A stretch of 64,000 nucleotides of DNA from Schistocerca nitens (taxonomy: Eukaryota > Arthropoda > Insecta > Orthoptera > Acrididae). The notes below the pieces were generated by a model. That model ran no database searches, was not told where the DNA came from, and was given only the letters and a program-made list of their open reading frames with translations. A program made the translations under genes and the position numbers. The first letter of the stretch is position 1. The number at the start of each line of letters is the position of its first letter. Below are positions 10,113-20,047 of the stretch, piece after piece. The stretch lies in the NCBI RefSeq assembly GCF_023898315.1, contig NC_064618.1, positions 248,533,076 to 248,597,075 on the forward strand, in the 5' to 3' direction.

Positions 10113-10311
10113 TTGAGAAAAAGTAATTATTAATTACTTCTATAATCAATATTAGTATCTTACAAAATTGTGTTTATAGTAATGATACTTTGAAAATAAT
10201 TTAGTTTCGTGGTTGGAACAGAATCGAATCGATTAGTTTTTACCCCTCAGAAAATTTCATTTTACCCCTCAGGGGGTAATTATCCCCGGTTTGGGAACAG
10301 CTGCTCTAGGT

Positions 10312-10616
10312 CGATGCTGCGTTCGGCCATGGTTCACCCATTCCTTCCAACACCGTCGAATAGTAGCATCGCTCGTATTGAAATGTCGAGCGATTCGCCG
10401 ATTACTCCAACTGGTTTCATTGAGCCCGACTATACATCCTCTCTCAGGTGCTGACACCTGCGTATATTGTTCACGCGCCCGTCTGGGAGGCATAGCTACT
10501 GTCCAGCTGAGTAGACAGAACGAAATTCGCAAAAACTGTATGTCCTGGTATCGACATTCCCCCTGTTTACTATCTTTGTCAGCTGGGCGGTGAAATAGCG
10601 CTGCAGCGTCACACAT
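10312..10616 (-). pseudogene. Tc1-like element A transposase, N-terminal part
   Basis: A likely start MPPRRAREQYTQ lies at 10493. It is followed by GCIVGLNETSWSNRRIARHF and TIRRCWKEWVNHG, the typical helix-turn-helix of Tc1-like transposases. The frame is cut at 10311 by the hAT element and continues at 9045-8934 with RDLQAIVREALKAVDSSLSS and IQRATGGSV, then is cut again by mariner B. The catalytic part is at 5077-5759. Confidence 0.8.
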
Positions 10617-10740
10617 TCACCCATTGGCCGCCAAATTTTACAGTTTTGCGTACTCTGTCGATACCGTTACGAATATCAATTTGTGACGATTTGCGAAACT
10701 TCTTCGTGGTTTGTCTTATTTTAGTTTGTCTTAGAGTGTA

Positions 10741-12009
10741 TCTTGCTCAGTGTTCACATATTCCTTCTCTTCATGGACGCAACGCTTGCGTTTACCTACT
10801 AAATAGACGTATAAAACTGTGCCTTCTCGAACGTTTGAAGCTCTATTTGCCATAATTCTATCACGGTTTACATATTACAAATCCGTACTAGAGTTTAATT
10901 TACATTTTCTGTTCCACTATGGTATACTATGCAATATATTAAATATTAGGCACTTGCCAGGAGCTAATCCAAGGGAGAGGGGGGCATGGGATGGGAGTCA
11001 TGAACATTTTCGTCATCCCCCCCCCCCCCCCCCGCAACAACTTTTTTCTGTAAGCTTTGATATTTTTACGCGTGCTAATTTCCAAGTTTGTTAGATAATT
11101 TTCGGAAAACAAAGTAACACGAAAACAGTCTAAATATGGCAAAGATTTCTAGATAATTACATTTTTCAGTTGCTCGCTTGAGGGCGTGCCTTCATGAATA
11201 AGTTTGTGAGCGGCCGGCTGCAGAGAGCATGTCGGCAAGATAACGGCGGCCATTCACAGACCAGCCAAACCTGCTGCCAACAGCAAATCCGACACGGTTT
11301 GTGAGTGCACAGGAAGCAACGGCAAACCACAGGAAGTTGAGTAACGCAAGAGAGGGAGGGACACGTACTCCACTAAGGAAGTAACAGAAACACTGACTTT
11401 TCTGAGTGTCGGCGGAAATACACGAAAAAAAGGCAGTAATCATCTCATTTACACGCTCGGATGGACATTTTTTTCTTTATTGCCATTTCATCCTCCACAC
11501 CCTATACGGGTGGGTGGGAGGGGGGGGGGGGCGTACGGTCAGCAGTACGGTACTCCGTTCTTCAGCCAAGAGCATTCACAAAGATATAACAAAGATGATA
11601 AAGAAAAAAATATGAGGATTGGTTACGTTCTAAGTTAAAAATATTAATGGTGGACAGCAAAACGGACGAAAAAAATATATATAATTAAAAAAAAACACAC
11701 AATTTCGATAAGATCATATTCCTCTACGAAAAAAGCACTGAAGCATTGCACTTTCACTTAACATCTGAAGGACTTGCACTGGGCGAGAAGTGTTGTGGCA
11801 GCAGAGGATATATTCCATAGAGGTTGAGAGGTGTGGATAAAGAGATAGGGATCTGTTACGTGGGGAAACTATGGAGATGATAGGTAGGAGGTGAAGCGGA
11901 TGATGGAAATACAGACGGTGGGAAGGACAGAGGGAGAGGAAGGTAATGCTGAGTGGGGAGGGTAGTGGTACAGGAAGAAGATGGGTGCAGAGGGAAAAGA
12001 AGTGAGGAG
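10741..12009. other. unassigned intergenic DNA
   Basis: No gene is recognised. Simple sequence is present: a C homopolymer at about 11017-11033 and a G homopolymer at about 11520-11531. The stretch near 11200-11400 is less A+T-rich but shows no sustained protein-like frame. Confidence 0.4.
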
Positions 12010-12217
12010 GGCCGCGCGGGATTAGCCGAGCGGTCTCAGGCGCTGCAGTCATGGACTGTGCGGCTAGTCCCGGCGGAGGTTCGAGTCCTCCCTCGGGCAC
12101 GGGTGTGTGTCATTAGCATAATTTAGGTTCAGTAGTGTGTAAGCTTAGGGACTGCTGACCTTAGCAGTTAAGTCCCGTAAGATTTCACACATTTGAGCAT
12201 TTTCTTTTTTTTTTTTT
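12010..12217 (+). repeat. tRNA-derived SINE, family S1, full length
   Basis: It starts GGCCGCGCGGGATTAGCCGA (box A TAGCCGAGCGG), has a perfect box B GGTTCGAGTCC, the spacer CTCGGGCACGGGTGTGTGTC, the body GGGACTGCTGACCTTAGCAG and a terminal T-run. A 10-bp TSD, AAGTGAGGAG, lies at 12000-12009 and 12218-12227. This is the reference copy for family S1 in the window. Its body (GGGACTG...TTAAGTCCC) resembles that of family S2, so the two families share a tail and differ in the tRNA head. Confidence 0.92.
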
Positions 12218-12446
12218 AAGTGAGGAGAACTTATGTGGAATGGGATGTCAATGGAAGGGTTAAAGTTCGCAGGAGGGACAAATACAGGATTGGATCTCAT
12301 TTCTTGGCAGGGTGAGCTGGTTGAAGCTGCGTTAAGGTAGGATATGGAGTGCATTTAGATGTAGGACGGAGAGGCGTGTTTGTGAACGCCCGGCAGCATA
12401 CAAGGGTTGATGACCAGAGAAGAGACACGGAGGTCATTGGAATCTA

Positions 12447-13644
12447 TGCTGAAGCGCCGAAGAAATTGGTATAGGCAGGCGTATTCAAATACAATCTAAA
12501 CAGGCAAAATACGACGCTGCGGTCGGCAGCGTCTGTATAAGTCAAAACCGTCTGACGCAGTTGTTAGATCGGTTACTGCTGCAACAGTGGCACTTTATCA
12601 AGATTTAAATGAGTTTGAACGTGGTGTTATAGTCGGCGCACCAGTGATGGGACACAGCATCTCCGAGGTAGCAATGAACTGGGAATTTTTCCGTACGACC
12701 ATTCCACGAGAGTGCCGCAAATATCAGGAATCCGGTAAAACATCAAATCTCCGACATCGCTGCGGACGGAAAAAGATCCTGCAAGAACTGAACTATCGAC
12801 GTCAGAGGAGAATCTTTCAACATGACAGAAGTGCAACCCTTCCGCAAATTCCTGTAGATTTCAATGCTGGGCCATCAACAAGTGTCAGCGTGCGAACCAT
12901 TCTACGAAACACCTTCGATATGGGCTTTCGGAGCCGAAGGCCCACTCGTTAGCCTTGGTGACTGCACGACACCTCGCCTGGGCCCGTCAACGACGATACT
13001 GGTCTGTTGATGACTTGAAACATGTTACCTGGTCGGAGGAGTCTCGTTTCAAATTTAATCGAGCGAATGGAAGTGTACGGGTATGGAGACAACCTCATGA
13101 ATCCATGGACCCTGCATGTCAGCAGGGGACTGTTCAAGCTGGTGGAGGCTCTGTAGTGGTGTGGGGCGTGTGCTGTTGGAGCGATATGGGACCCCTGATA
13201 CGTCTAGACACGACTCTGACAGGTGACACATACGTAAGTATCCTGTCTGATCACCTGCATCCATTCATGCCCATCGTGTATTTTGACGGACTTGGGCAAC
13301 TCCAGCAGGACAATGCGACACCCCACACGTCCAGAATTGATACAGATTGGCTCCAAGAACACTTTTCTGAGTTTAAACACTTCCACTGGCCATCAGTCTC
13401 CCCAGACGTGAATATTACTGAGCATAACTGGGATTTCTTGCAACTTGCTGTTCAGATGAGATCTGCACCCCCTCGTACTCTTACTGAGTTATGGACAGCC
13501 CTGCAGGATTCTTGATGTGAATTCCCTCCAGCACTACTTGAGACATTAGTCGAGTCCATGCCTCGTCGTGTTCGGCACTTCTGCGTGCTCGCGGGGCCTC
13601 TACTCGATATAGGCAGGTGTACCAGTTTCTTTGGCTCTTCAGTG
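12447..13644 (+). mobile_element. Tc1-like element E, nearly complete
   Basis: The TIRs are TGCTGAAGCGCCGAAGAAAT at left and ACCAGTTTCTTTGGCTCTTC at right, inside TA dinucleotides (12445-12446, 13645-13646). At about 1.2 kb it has one transposase frame and no nested insertion. One frameshift and point changes have inactivated it. Confidence 0.88.
12587..13590 (+). pseudogene. Tc1-like transposase with 36-residue D-E spacing (element E)
   Basis: The first segment (12587-12952) holds the DNA-binding half, e.g. LNEFERGVIVGAPVMGHSIS and GPSTSVSVRTILRN. A frameshift near 12952 leads to the catalytic half: HVTWSEESRF (first catalytic D replaced by E), QQDNATPHTS (second D) and SPDVNITEHNWD (third E). 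I count 36 residues between the second D and the E. The normal stop is preceded by a premature TGA at 13513; the canonical tail SMPRRV is still readable after it. Spacing of 36 is known from the DD36E group of Tc1/mariner elements; assignment to it is inference. Confidence 0.88.
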
Positions 13645-13646
13645 TA

Positions 13647-14264
13647 GTTTGCGTGTAGTATAGGAGATGCTTAAGTGTTTGATATTTGTGAGCAGAGATA
13701 GGAATTTGATAAGATGGTAGATGATCCGTGTGGGAGAAGGTAAATGGGTGCGGAAAGTGAGACGAAGTGCATGGCGTTCGAGGATATGGAGGAACCTACA
13801 GCACTTTGGTGCGGCGGATATCCACGAAACATTTGCGTAGCAGCAAATGGGTCGGATCAGGATTTTGTAGGTGTGGAGAATGGGGGAGGGGGGTTAATAA
13901 CAAAGTTCGGCCTGTTAATAGTGTTAGTCCACTGTGGGCTTTCTGCTGGATGATTAGTAGGTGAGGTTTCCCGCATTGCCATAGTCTACAATCGTATTTC
14001 TAAGTGAAATGCTGAGTGAGTGAGTGAGTGAATACCACGATTTTATAACGTGTAAATTATTATTTTTGTAAGTTATTAGCGACCCACCCCGGCTTCACAC
14101 GGGTAGTTCTAAGTATTTACGGCTAGATGACTTTTCTAGTTGATCGGCAATTTCGTTTATGGGCCACTGGGTAGAGTTATTATTAAAATTCCAGTGCGAA
14201 CTACAGACATGTGTCAGTCCGGCGGAACTTTGCGACCTGTTCCCGCTTTTCCAAATGTAACACC
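13647..14264. other. unassigned intergenic DNA
   Basis: No gene is recognised. A short GTGA/GAGT tetranucleotide run lies near 14013-14031. Confidence 0.4.
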
Positions 14265-14475
14265 AATACGCAGCACCCTCTGCCACGTAACATCGGTAGG
14301 ATGCACCCTCTGCCGTGAAACATTGGCACGAAGCACCCTTTAACACGCAACGTGGGTGCAAAACAGCCTCTGCCACACAAATCTGGTAGAAGCACACTAT
14401 CTCATGCAACATCGGTACGGAGCATCCTTCACCACGTAAATAAAAAGCATCCTCTGTCACGTAACACTGGTACCC
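14265..14475. repeat. minisatellite, period about 31 bp
   Basis: Six to seven diverged units built on AGCACCCTCTGCCACGTAAC followed by ATCGGTA-type spacers, e.g. at 14270, 14302, 14333, 14364 and 14424. The divergence between units suggests an old array. The period is not a multiple of three, so it is unlikely to be coding. Confidence 0.7.
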
Positions 14476-14642
14476 GCCTAACAGCAGCGCCACGCCGTGT
14501 CAGTTACGCGATTCCAGAGAGTTCTGTCATTCACAGCTGGATGGCATCGTTTAGACAGAATGTATCCATGGTTATTCCTCGCAAATAAATTTATCTGTTA
14601 GTGAAACCCGTATCAAAATTTCTGCAGTAGTTCCTTAAATTA

Positions 14643-16071
14643 TCACGAACATACAGACAAAACCGCGGCACCGGACATCCATTTAGATACACTGACGGAA
14701 AGAAAATCGCGACACCAAAAAAAATGTAGAGTAGCGAAATTTCGGGAATATATTTCTCTAGGTGACATATTTAACACTGCAAGATCACAGGTTAATGTAA
14801 GCGCGAGATAAGCTAATGCAAATGTGAAATGCTCATACATATAACCATTATGACCGCCAGAATACTGAATGCAAGTATGCAAACGTGCATCCATTGTGTT
14901 GTACAGGTGCCGGATGTCAGTCTGTGAGATAGTGTTCCCTGCCTGTTGCCTTTGGTCCGTCGATACAGGGACGTTAAAAAAATGGTTCAAATGGCTCTGA
15001 ACACTATGGGACTTAACTTCTGAGGTTATCAGTCCCCTAGAACTTAGAACTACTCAAACCTAACTAACCTAAGGACATCCCACACATCCATGCCCGAGGC
15101 AGGATTCGAACCTACGACAGTAGCGGTCGCGCAGTTCCAGACTGAAGCGCCTAGAACCGCTCGGCCACACCGGCCGGCAGGGACGGTTAATGCTGTTTGT
15201 GGACGACGTTGGAGTTGTCGTCCAATGATGTCCTATATGTACTCGATTGGAGACAGATTTGGTGATCGAGCAAGCCAAGGCAACATGTCGACACTCTGTT
15301 GAGCATGTTGGGTTACAACACCCATATGTGGGCGAGCGTTATCTGCTGGAAAACAGCCCCTAGAATGCTGTTCATGAACGGCAGTACAAGGGGCTGAATC
15401 ACCAGACCAACGTACAGTTTTGCAGTCAGGCCGTGTACGATAACCACTAGGGTGCTCCTGATGACATACGAAGTCGCACTCCAGACCATAATCCCAGACG
15501 TAGGTGTCTAGCACGCAGACAGGTTAGTTGCACGCCCTTAAGTAGCCTCCTCCTAACCACCACACAGCCATCACTGGCACCAACCAAGGTAGAACCAACT
15601 TTCGTCAGAAAACACAACAGACCTCCAACCTGCCCTCCAATGAGCTCTCGATACACACCACTTAAGTCGCAAACGGCGCTTGTTTGGGCTCAGTGAAATG
15701 CATGCTGCATATCGTCTGTTTCAGACCTGCCCTTGAAGTAACCGATTTGTAACAGTTAGTCGTGTCACTGTGGTGCCAACTGCTGCTTAGATTACTCCTG
15801 CAGATGTAGTACGATGCGCCAGAGCCATACGCCGATCACAGTTGTCTTTCCTCTCGGTATTGCCACGTGGCTGTCCGGAGCCAGGTCTTCGTGTGACCGT
15901 ACATTCTCGTGACCACCGCTGCCAGCCATAATGTACAGTAGTTACATTCCTGCCAAGACTTTCTACAGAATCGCAGAAGGAACGTCCAGCTTCTTGAAGC
16001 CCTGTTAGACAACCTCGCTCGAACTCGGTGAGCATCTTTTTCTCCTTAAAAGCATTAGAGACGAAAATCAA
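14643..16071 (-). pseudogene. Tc1-like element D transposase
   Basis: The N-terminal part (16071-15787) has LTEFERGCLTGLQEAGRSF and a recognition helix region ending WQRWSRECTVTRRPGSGQPR. The catalytic part at 15514-15233 reads FPADNARPHMG (second D) and LARSPNLSPIEYI (third E), with 32 residues between them. The region of the first D is broken. The C-terminus continues beyond the SINE insertion with DIRHLYNTMDARLHTCIQYS. Several frameshifts are present. The 32-residue spacing equals that of element G. Confidence 0.85.
14977..15177 (-). repeat. tRNA-derived SINE, family S2, full length, minus strand
   Basis: Read on the minus strand it has GCCGGCCGGTGTGGCCGAGC at the head, a box B region GGTTCGAATCC after a decayed anticodon arm, and the body ending GAGCCATTTGAACCATTTTT. 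TSD CAGGGACGTTA (14966-14976) matches CAGGGACGGTTA (15178-15189) with one added G. It interrupts the C-terminal part of the Tc1-like transposase. Confidence 0.9.
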
Positions 16072-16158
16072 CTCAGCACGTCCAACCTCAAAAGTACCTT
16101 ACGCTCACAACCATTACAGCGTGTATTTAAAGCAAACCCGATATCCATCCTCATAGAG

Positions 16159-17362
16159 CAGGGCTTAACAACTGGCCGGTTTTGAGCGCGAGTACTCGCG
16201 TCTGCTCAGGCACGTGCTCGGAAGCAGGTGCAAGGTCGTGGAGCAGGGAGGGACGGGAGGGAGGGGAAATGCGCGCACACGTTTGAATAGGGCCGCAGTG
16301 TGCCTATTGAATTCGCGCCGACTGTGTAACGTTTGAAGTACTACGATCAGCTCTTAACAGTCACTTCGCTGGTTAAGAATCATGTGAAGTCGCCGTTGTG
16401 TAACCCCAACCATGCTTTCACAGTTCAACCCCCATTGGGAGGAATTGTATCTGTTTACTGAAAAAGATGGTGTTGCAAAATGTTTAGTATGTCACAAAAC
16501 GCTGAATTCTTTTACGAAATTTAATTTGCAGCGACATTATATGTCGTACCACGCGAAAGACTACGGACGTGGAAAATGTGATTGACCAGATCGTGCACAG
16601 GAAGTTATTAAACTTAAAAGGAAGCTATCCGAAGAAGATCTGGACGACGAAGAAAAATCAACTGAGGCAGCTCTCGGAGTGGGTTACAAAATCGCTTTGC
16701 TTTTAGCAAAATCCCTGCGCCCCTTAACTGATGGCGATTTAATAAAAGAATGTTTGGTAGTTGCAGCGGAATATTTGTGTCCATCTCAAGTTGAACAGTT
16801 TTGAAATTGTGCCATTATCTAACATGACCATTATTCGTCGCATACAGGACATGGCAGACGACGTCCAGAGCTAGCTTGCAAATATCTGTAAAGATTTTAT
16901 GGCGCATTCTCTAGCTCTGGGCGAAAGTGTTGATATCACTGGAACAGCGCAGCTTGCCATATTTATTAGAGGTGTTAATAGAGATCTTCAGGTGAGGGAG
17001 AAGCTCCTCGATGTAGTAGCCATGAAGAAGTGTTGAAGAAAGTGTTGAAAATATAGGATTATAGTGGAATTCTTTAGTTTCAGTGTCTACAGATGGTAGA
17101 GGCATACACTAAGCTAATAAAATTATGTGGCACGTGTACATTCTCCTCTATTTGTTTCATTTGTCGCAGTAATAATTCGTGAGTGATATCCCTGCAGGTG
17201 GCCGCGGATTTACATTGACTGGCGGCAGCTGTTGTGTGCCCCACGTGACTTTCCCCACTCTCCCCTCTGGTCCGGTAGTGGGTGTAGCGTGCTCGCGCTG
17301 CTCCGTGCTCGCGCCTTGCTGCTCACAGCTTGCTCCGCGAGCACGTATGTTGTGAAGCCCTG
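16159..17362 (+). mobile_element. hAT element with BED-finger transposase remnant (SPIN/ZBED-like)
   Basis: The ends are CAGGGCTTAAC and GTGAAGCCCTG, with an exact 8-bp TSD TCATAGAG at 16151-16158 and 17363-17370. It encodes a plus-strand BED-finger protein cut short by deletion. The 3' noncoding part is GC-rich and rich in TGCTCG/GCTCGCG words. At 1.2 kb it is far shorter than an autonomous hAT (usually over 2.5 kb) and is an internally deleted copy. Confidence 0.88.
16412..17085 (+). pseudogene. hAT transposase remnant with BED zinc finger
   Basis: The start ATG at 16412 opens with MLSQFNPHWEELYLFTEKD. A BED-type finger follows: CLVC (C-x2-C) and HYMSYH (H-x4-H). A TGA at 16583 interrupts. 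The frame resumes with KLKRKLSEEDLDDEE and ALLLAKSLRPLTDGDLIKEC, is interrupted again after VEQF, and ends with FMAHSLALGESVDITGTAQL and AIFIRGVNRDLQVREKLLDV, the start of the RNase-H-like domain. The expected DESTD is GESVD here. The rest of the catalytic domain and the hATC dimerisation region are deleted. Motif style is that of the SPIN/ZBED/GTF2IRD2-like group. Confidence 0.82.
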
Positions 17363-17639
17363 TCATAGAGACTTTTAGCTCCACTCTTACGCGACTGGTG
17401 CGAAATGTGAGTAGACTGCTTTCATAAGTAGGAACTCGCCTATCAACTTTCATTTATGTTGCACAACTCCTTCGTGGTGTTGCGATTTTGTTCGTCAGTG
17501 TATGTACAGGAAGTAGGTAGACAGATAGACAGAAGAATAATAGATATATAGATGCTAAAGCGGTGTACTTAACATTGACGTAAGCAAGTTATTACGAGGT
17601 TCACACCAAAAGACATGCACAGTGTCCTTTTTTGTAAGT

Positions 17640-17990
17640 TTCGTATCAGCGTACACTCCGCTACAGAATGAAAATTCATTCCCTGAAACAGTCTCCTTGG
17701 CTGTGGCTAAGCCGTGTCTCTGTAACATCGTTTCTTTCAGGCGTACCATCCTGCAAGGCACGATATGCAGAACGTCTGTGAAGTCTGAGACGTACGAGAT
17801 GGGGTACTGGTGGAAGAAAAACTGTGAGTGCGTGTTGTACATCGTTGTTGGATGGCTCAGTCGCTAGAACACCTGCCCGCGATTGGGCAGACGTCCTAGG
17901 TTTGAGTCCTAGTCTGCCACACAGTTTTAATCTAAGACGATGTTTCAGAACAGTGCACACTCCGTCGTACAGTGAAAATTCGTTCCAGAA
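17640..17990 (+). repeat. tRNA-bearing repeat unit bounded by direct repeats
   Basis: A tRNA-like segment (about 17845-17921) has box A TGGCTCAGTCGCTAGA and box B GGTTTGAGTCC, then TGCCACACAGTTTTAATCT. The unit is bounded by related direct repeats: GCGTACACTCCGCTACAGAA near 17649 and GTGCACACTCCGTCGTACAG near 17951, each followed by TGAAAATTC-TTCC. The distance between them is about 303 bp. This looks like one period plus of a unit that may occur as tandem arrays elsewhere; I recall such units in locust genomes. Confidence 0.65.
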
Positions 17991-18235
17991 ATTTTGAGAC
18001 TTGTCGAATCCCCTTCATGGTAATAATTCTGAGGTTACGTCTGTGTGCAACTGCATAAATGCCATTTACGTTTTGCCACACGCGTTTCGCCTAACGTTAA
18101 TGACAAGCATCTTATGTGACAGTGTGTATTGTTCAAGTACCATGGAAAGTACGAACTTCTAGAATCCTTGAATAGCTGTGAGCCAGCAACTTCTGTTAAT
18201 CAGTTCAACGAAAAACCAACCAAAGTTGCAAATTT

Positions 18236-18514
18236 CACTTTTTTTTATTCACTCGATGACTAGTTTCGGTGACGGGACCCATTTTCAAATCATCGTAACA
18301 TAGTCAAAAATGGTATTTCCGAAAGTGGAAAAACTATGTCAAAAATGAATGATGTGAAAACGAATAGTTACAGCGCATACAGATAACTGTTTCAGTTACA
18401 GTATGCGCTGCAACTACTCGTTTGCACATTTTTCGTCTTTGACATGGATTATGTTATGATGATTTGAAAATGGGTCCCGGTCCGAAGCTAGTCTTCGAGT
18501 GAATAAAAAAAGTG
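18236..18514. mobile_element. foldback MITE with about 65-bp inverted ends
   Basis: The left arm CACTTTTTTTTATTCACTCG...GACCCATTTTCAAATCATCG is repeated in inverted form at right (TGATTTGAAAATGGGTC...CGAGTGAATAAAAAAAGTG). A second, inner inverted pair sits in the loop: AGCGCATACAG and TATGCGCT. The whole 279-bp element can fold into a long hairpin. It has no coding capacity. No clear TSD can be assigned, so the superfamily is unknown. Confidence 0.85.
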
Positions 18515-18944
18515 ATATTTACTTTTCTGTTGGTGACGGCTTTTGCATTCATGACAATACCTTTGTCAGCACAGAATACACACTTCTCCCCATGTTATTT
18601 TGTTTTTCTCTTGACCTGCATAAGGCATATGTTCTGTGCCAGCAAGTATTTGTAGTGCTGGAGGTAGAAGCATAGCTTCACTAGCAGAATATCAAGAACA
18701 CCAATGTAAGTCATTGAAAATGCTTCAAATAAATCATGCTTGAACACGTATACCAAGACATAAATGGCGCTTCTTCAGTTACGTACGCACATAACCCCAA
18801 CATTAGTGATATAATTTTGCTAGCAGCTGGGGACTGGCAGGTCGGCAACATTAAAGATGACTACACAGATGACGCCAGATTACTGAACGTCACTGGTTTG
18901 TTGTTTTTCGTGATTTTTCCCTATGTAATAGAACGCAGTTAAAA
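18515..18944. other. unassigned intergenic DNA
   Basis: No element or gene is recognised. A 68-codon open frame at 18736-18942 has no recognised motif. Confidence 0.4.
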
Positions 18945-19800
18945 ATAGTATAAGACAGGGATATAGTCTTTCGCCCATCCATACATCGAACAACCTATGA
19001 CGGAAATAACAAAAAAGTTCAGGAAAGGGATTAAAATTCGGGGTGAAGTGTTATCAAGGTTAGCTGATGAAATTGCTATCCTCAATCTGAGGAAGAAGAA
19101 TTACAGAACGCGTTGGAAGATATTAACAATCTTATGAGTACAGAAAATGGATTGTGGGTAAACCGAAAAAAAACGAAAATAATGAGGAGTAGCGGAGATG
19201 AGATTACCGATAAACCTAACATCAAAACGGTGACCATAAAGTAGATGAAGTAAAGAATTCTTCTGCTTTGGATCCAAAATAACACGACAAATGAAGAAAG
19301 GATGACATGAAAAGTAGAATTGCACAGTCGAAAAGAGAATTCTTGGCCAAACAAATTTGCTAGTATCAAACATCGGTTTTATTTTAAGGAAAAGTTTCTG
19401 AGAATGTATTTTTGGAGCACAGTACTGAATGGCTATGAAAAATGGACTATTGGAAAACCGGAGCAGAACAGTATTGAAGTGTTTCAGATATGATGCTATA
19501 GAAGGATGTTGAAAATTGGGTGATCTGATACGAAAAGAAATAAACGAGGAACATGAGGAACACACAGAGAAGAAGTAGGAACTCAATGATAGGACATGTG
19601 TTAAGACATCGGGGAATAACTTCCAAGGTGCTGGAGGGAGCTGTAGACGGTAAAAACTATAGAGGAAGATATTGGAATACATCCAACAAATAATTGAGGA
19701 CGTAGGGTGCAACTGCTACTATGAGGTGAAGAGGTTGGCAGAAGAGAGGAATTACCACTGAGCCGAATAGAACCAGTCAGAAAACTGTTGAAAAAATGAA
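18945..19800 (+). pseudogene. decayed LINE reverse transcriptase remnant
   Basis: Plus-strand translation gives SIRQGYSLSP (RT motif B), then GIKIRGEVLSR-like and a decayed ADEIAIL at the position of the FADD box, then LEDINNLMSTENGLWVN, then SRIAQSKREFLAKQ, FLRMYFWSTVLNGYEKWT and RRMLKI. These match, in order, the C-terminal half of the RTE-like LINE at 21172-24427. Frame changes occur every 20-40 codons, so it is much older than that copy. Confidence 0.7.
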
Positions 19801-20047
19801 AAAATAAAAATGGAACGTTAGGCAGTTGAACAGAGAGAAGCTTGGACTGATGACATACTGATATCACGGACACAGAAATAATCGTAGTTCTACGATAGTG
19901 TCACCAGTGTTAGGTGACGTTCAACAGCGTATCCAAAAATTGATTTGGAAAGGGGCTACTTCCATTAGCTTCGCAACCACCGAAATGCTTTCGAAATATT
20001 CTCGAAAAGTGGCACGTGGCTCTGGCACCACTTGCTACTGTAATCAT

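Larger units (their letters stand above)
9054..10303. mobile_element. non-autonomous hAT element
   Basis: The left end is CAGTGGTTCTCAACC, and the right end reads CCGGTTTGGGAACAGCTG, whose reverse complement starts CAGCTGTTCCCAAACC. An 8-bp TSD, CTCTAGGT, flanks it exactly (9046-9053 and 10304-10311), diagnostic of hAT. No transposase motif is visible. It contains (GT)n at 9261-9285, (TAA)n at 9621-9642 and a SINE at 9936-10112. Taking it out restores the transposase frame of Tc1-like element A. Confidence 0.85.
4943..10740 (-). mobile_element. Tc1-like element A, outermost layer of a five-deep nest
   Basis: The ends are imperfect terminal inverted repeats (TIRs): CACTAAGACATACAAAACGA at left, and at right GTTTGTCTTAGAGTGTA. 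The element's own sequence survives as three blocks, 4943-5759, 8934-9045 and 10312-10738, about 1.36 kb in sum, a normal size for Tc1 elements. It is interrupted by a mariner at 5760-8933 and a hAT at 9046-10311. Removing both insertions and their TSDs joins the transposase reading path. It is the oldest recognisable layer of this locus apart from the LINE remnants. Confidence 0.75.
14690..17500 (-). mobile_element. Tc1-like element D, holding a SINE and a hAT
   Basis: The TIRs are CACTGACGGAAAGAAAATCG at left and TTGCGATTTTGTTCGTCAGTG at right (last 20 bases shown in part), inside TA dinucleotides (14688-14689 and 17501-17502). Removing the SINE at 14977-15177 and the hAT at 16159-17362 with one TSD each leaves about 1.4 kb. 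The transposase frame runs on the minus strand and is heavily broken. Confidence 0.88.

Noticed and set aside
19101..19712. 203-codon minus-strand frame rich in Phe, Ser and Tyr
   Set aside because: It is the antisense shadow of the A-rich decayed LINE RT on the plus strand.
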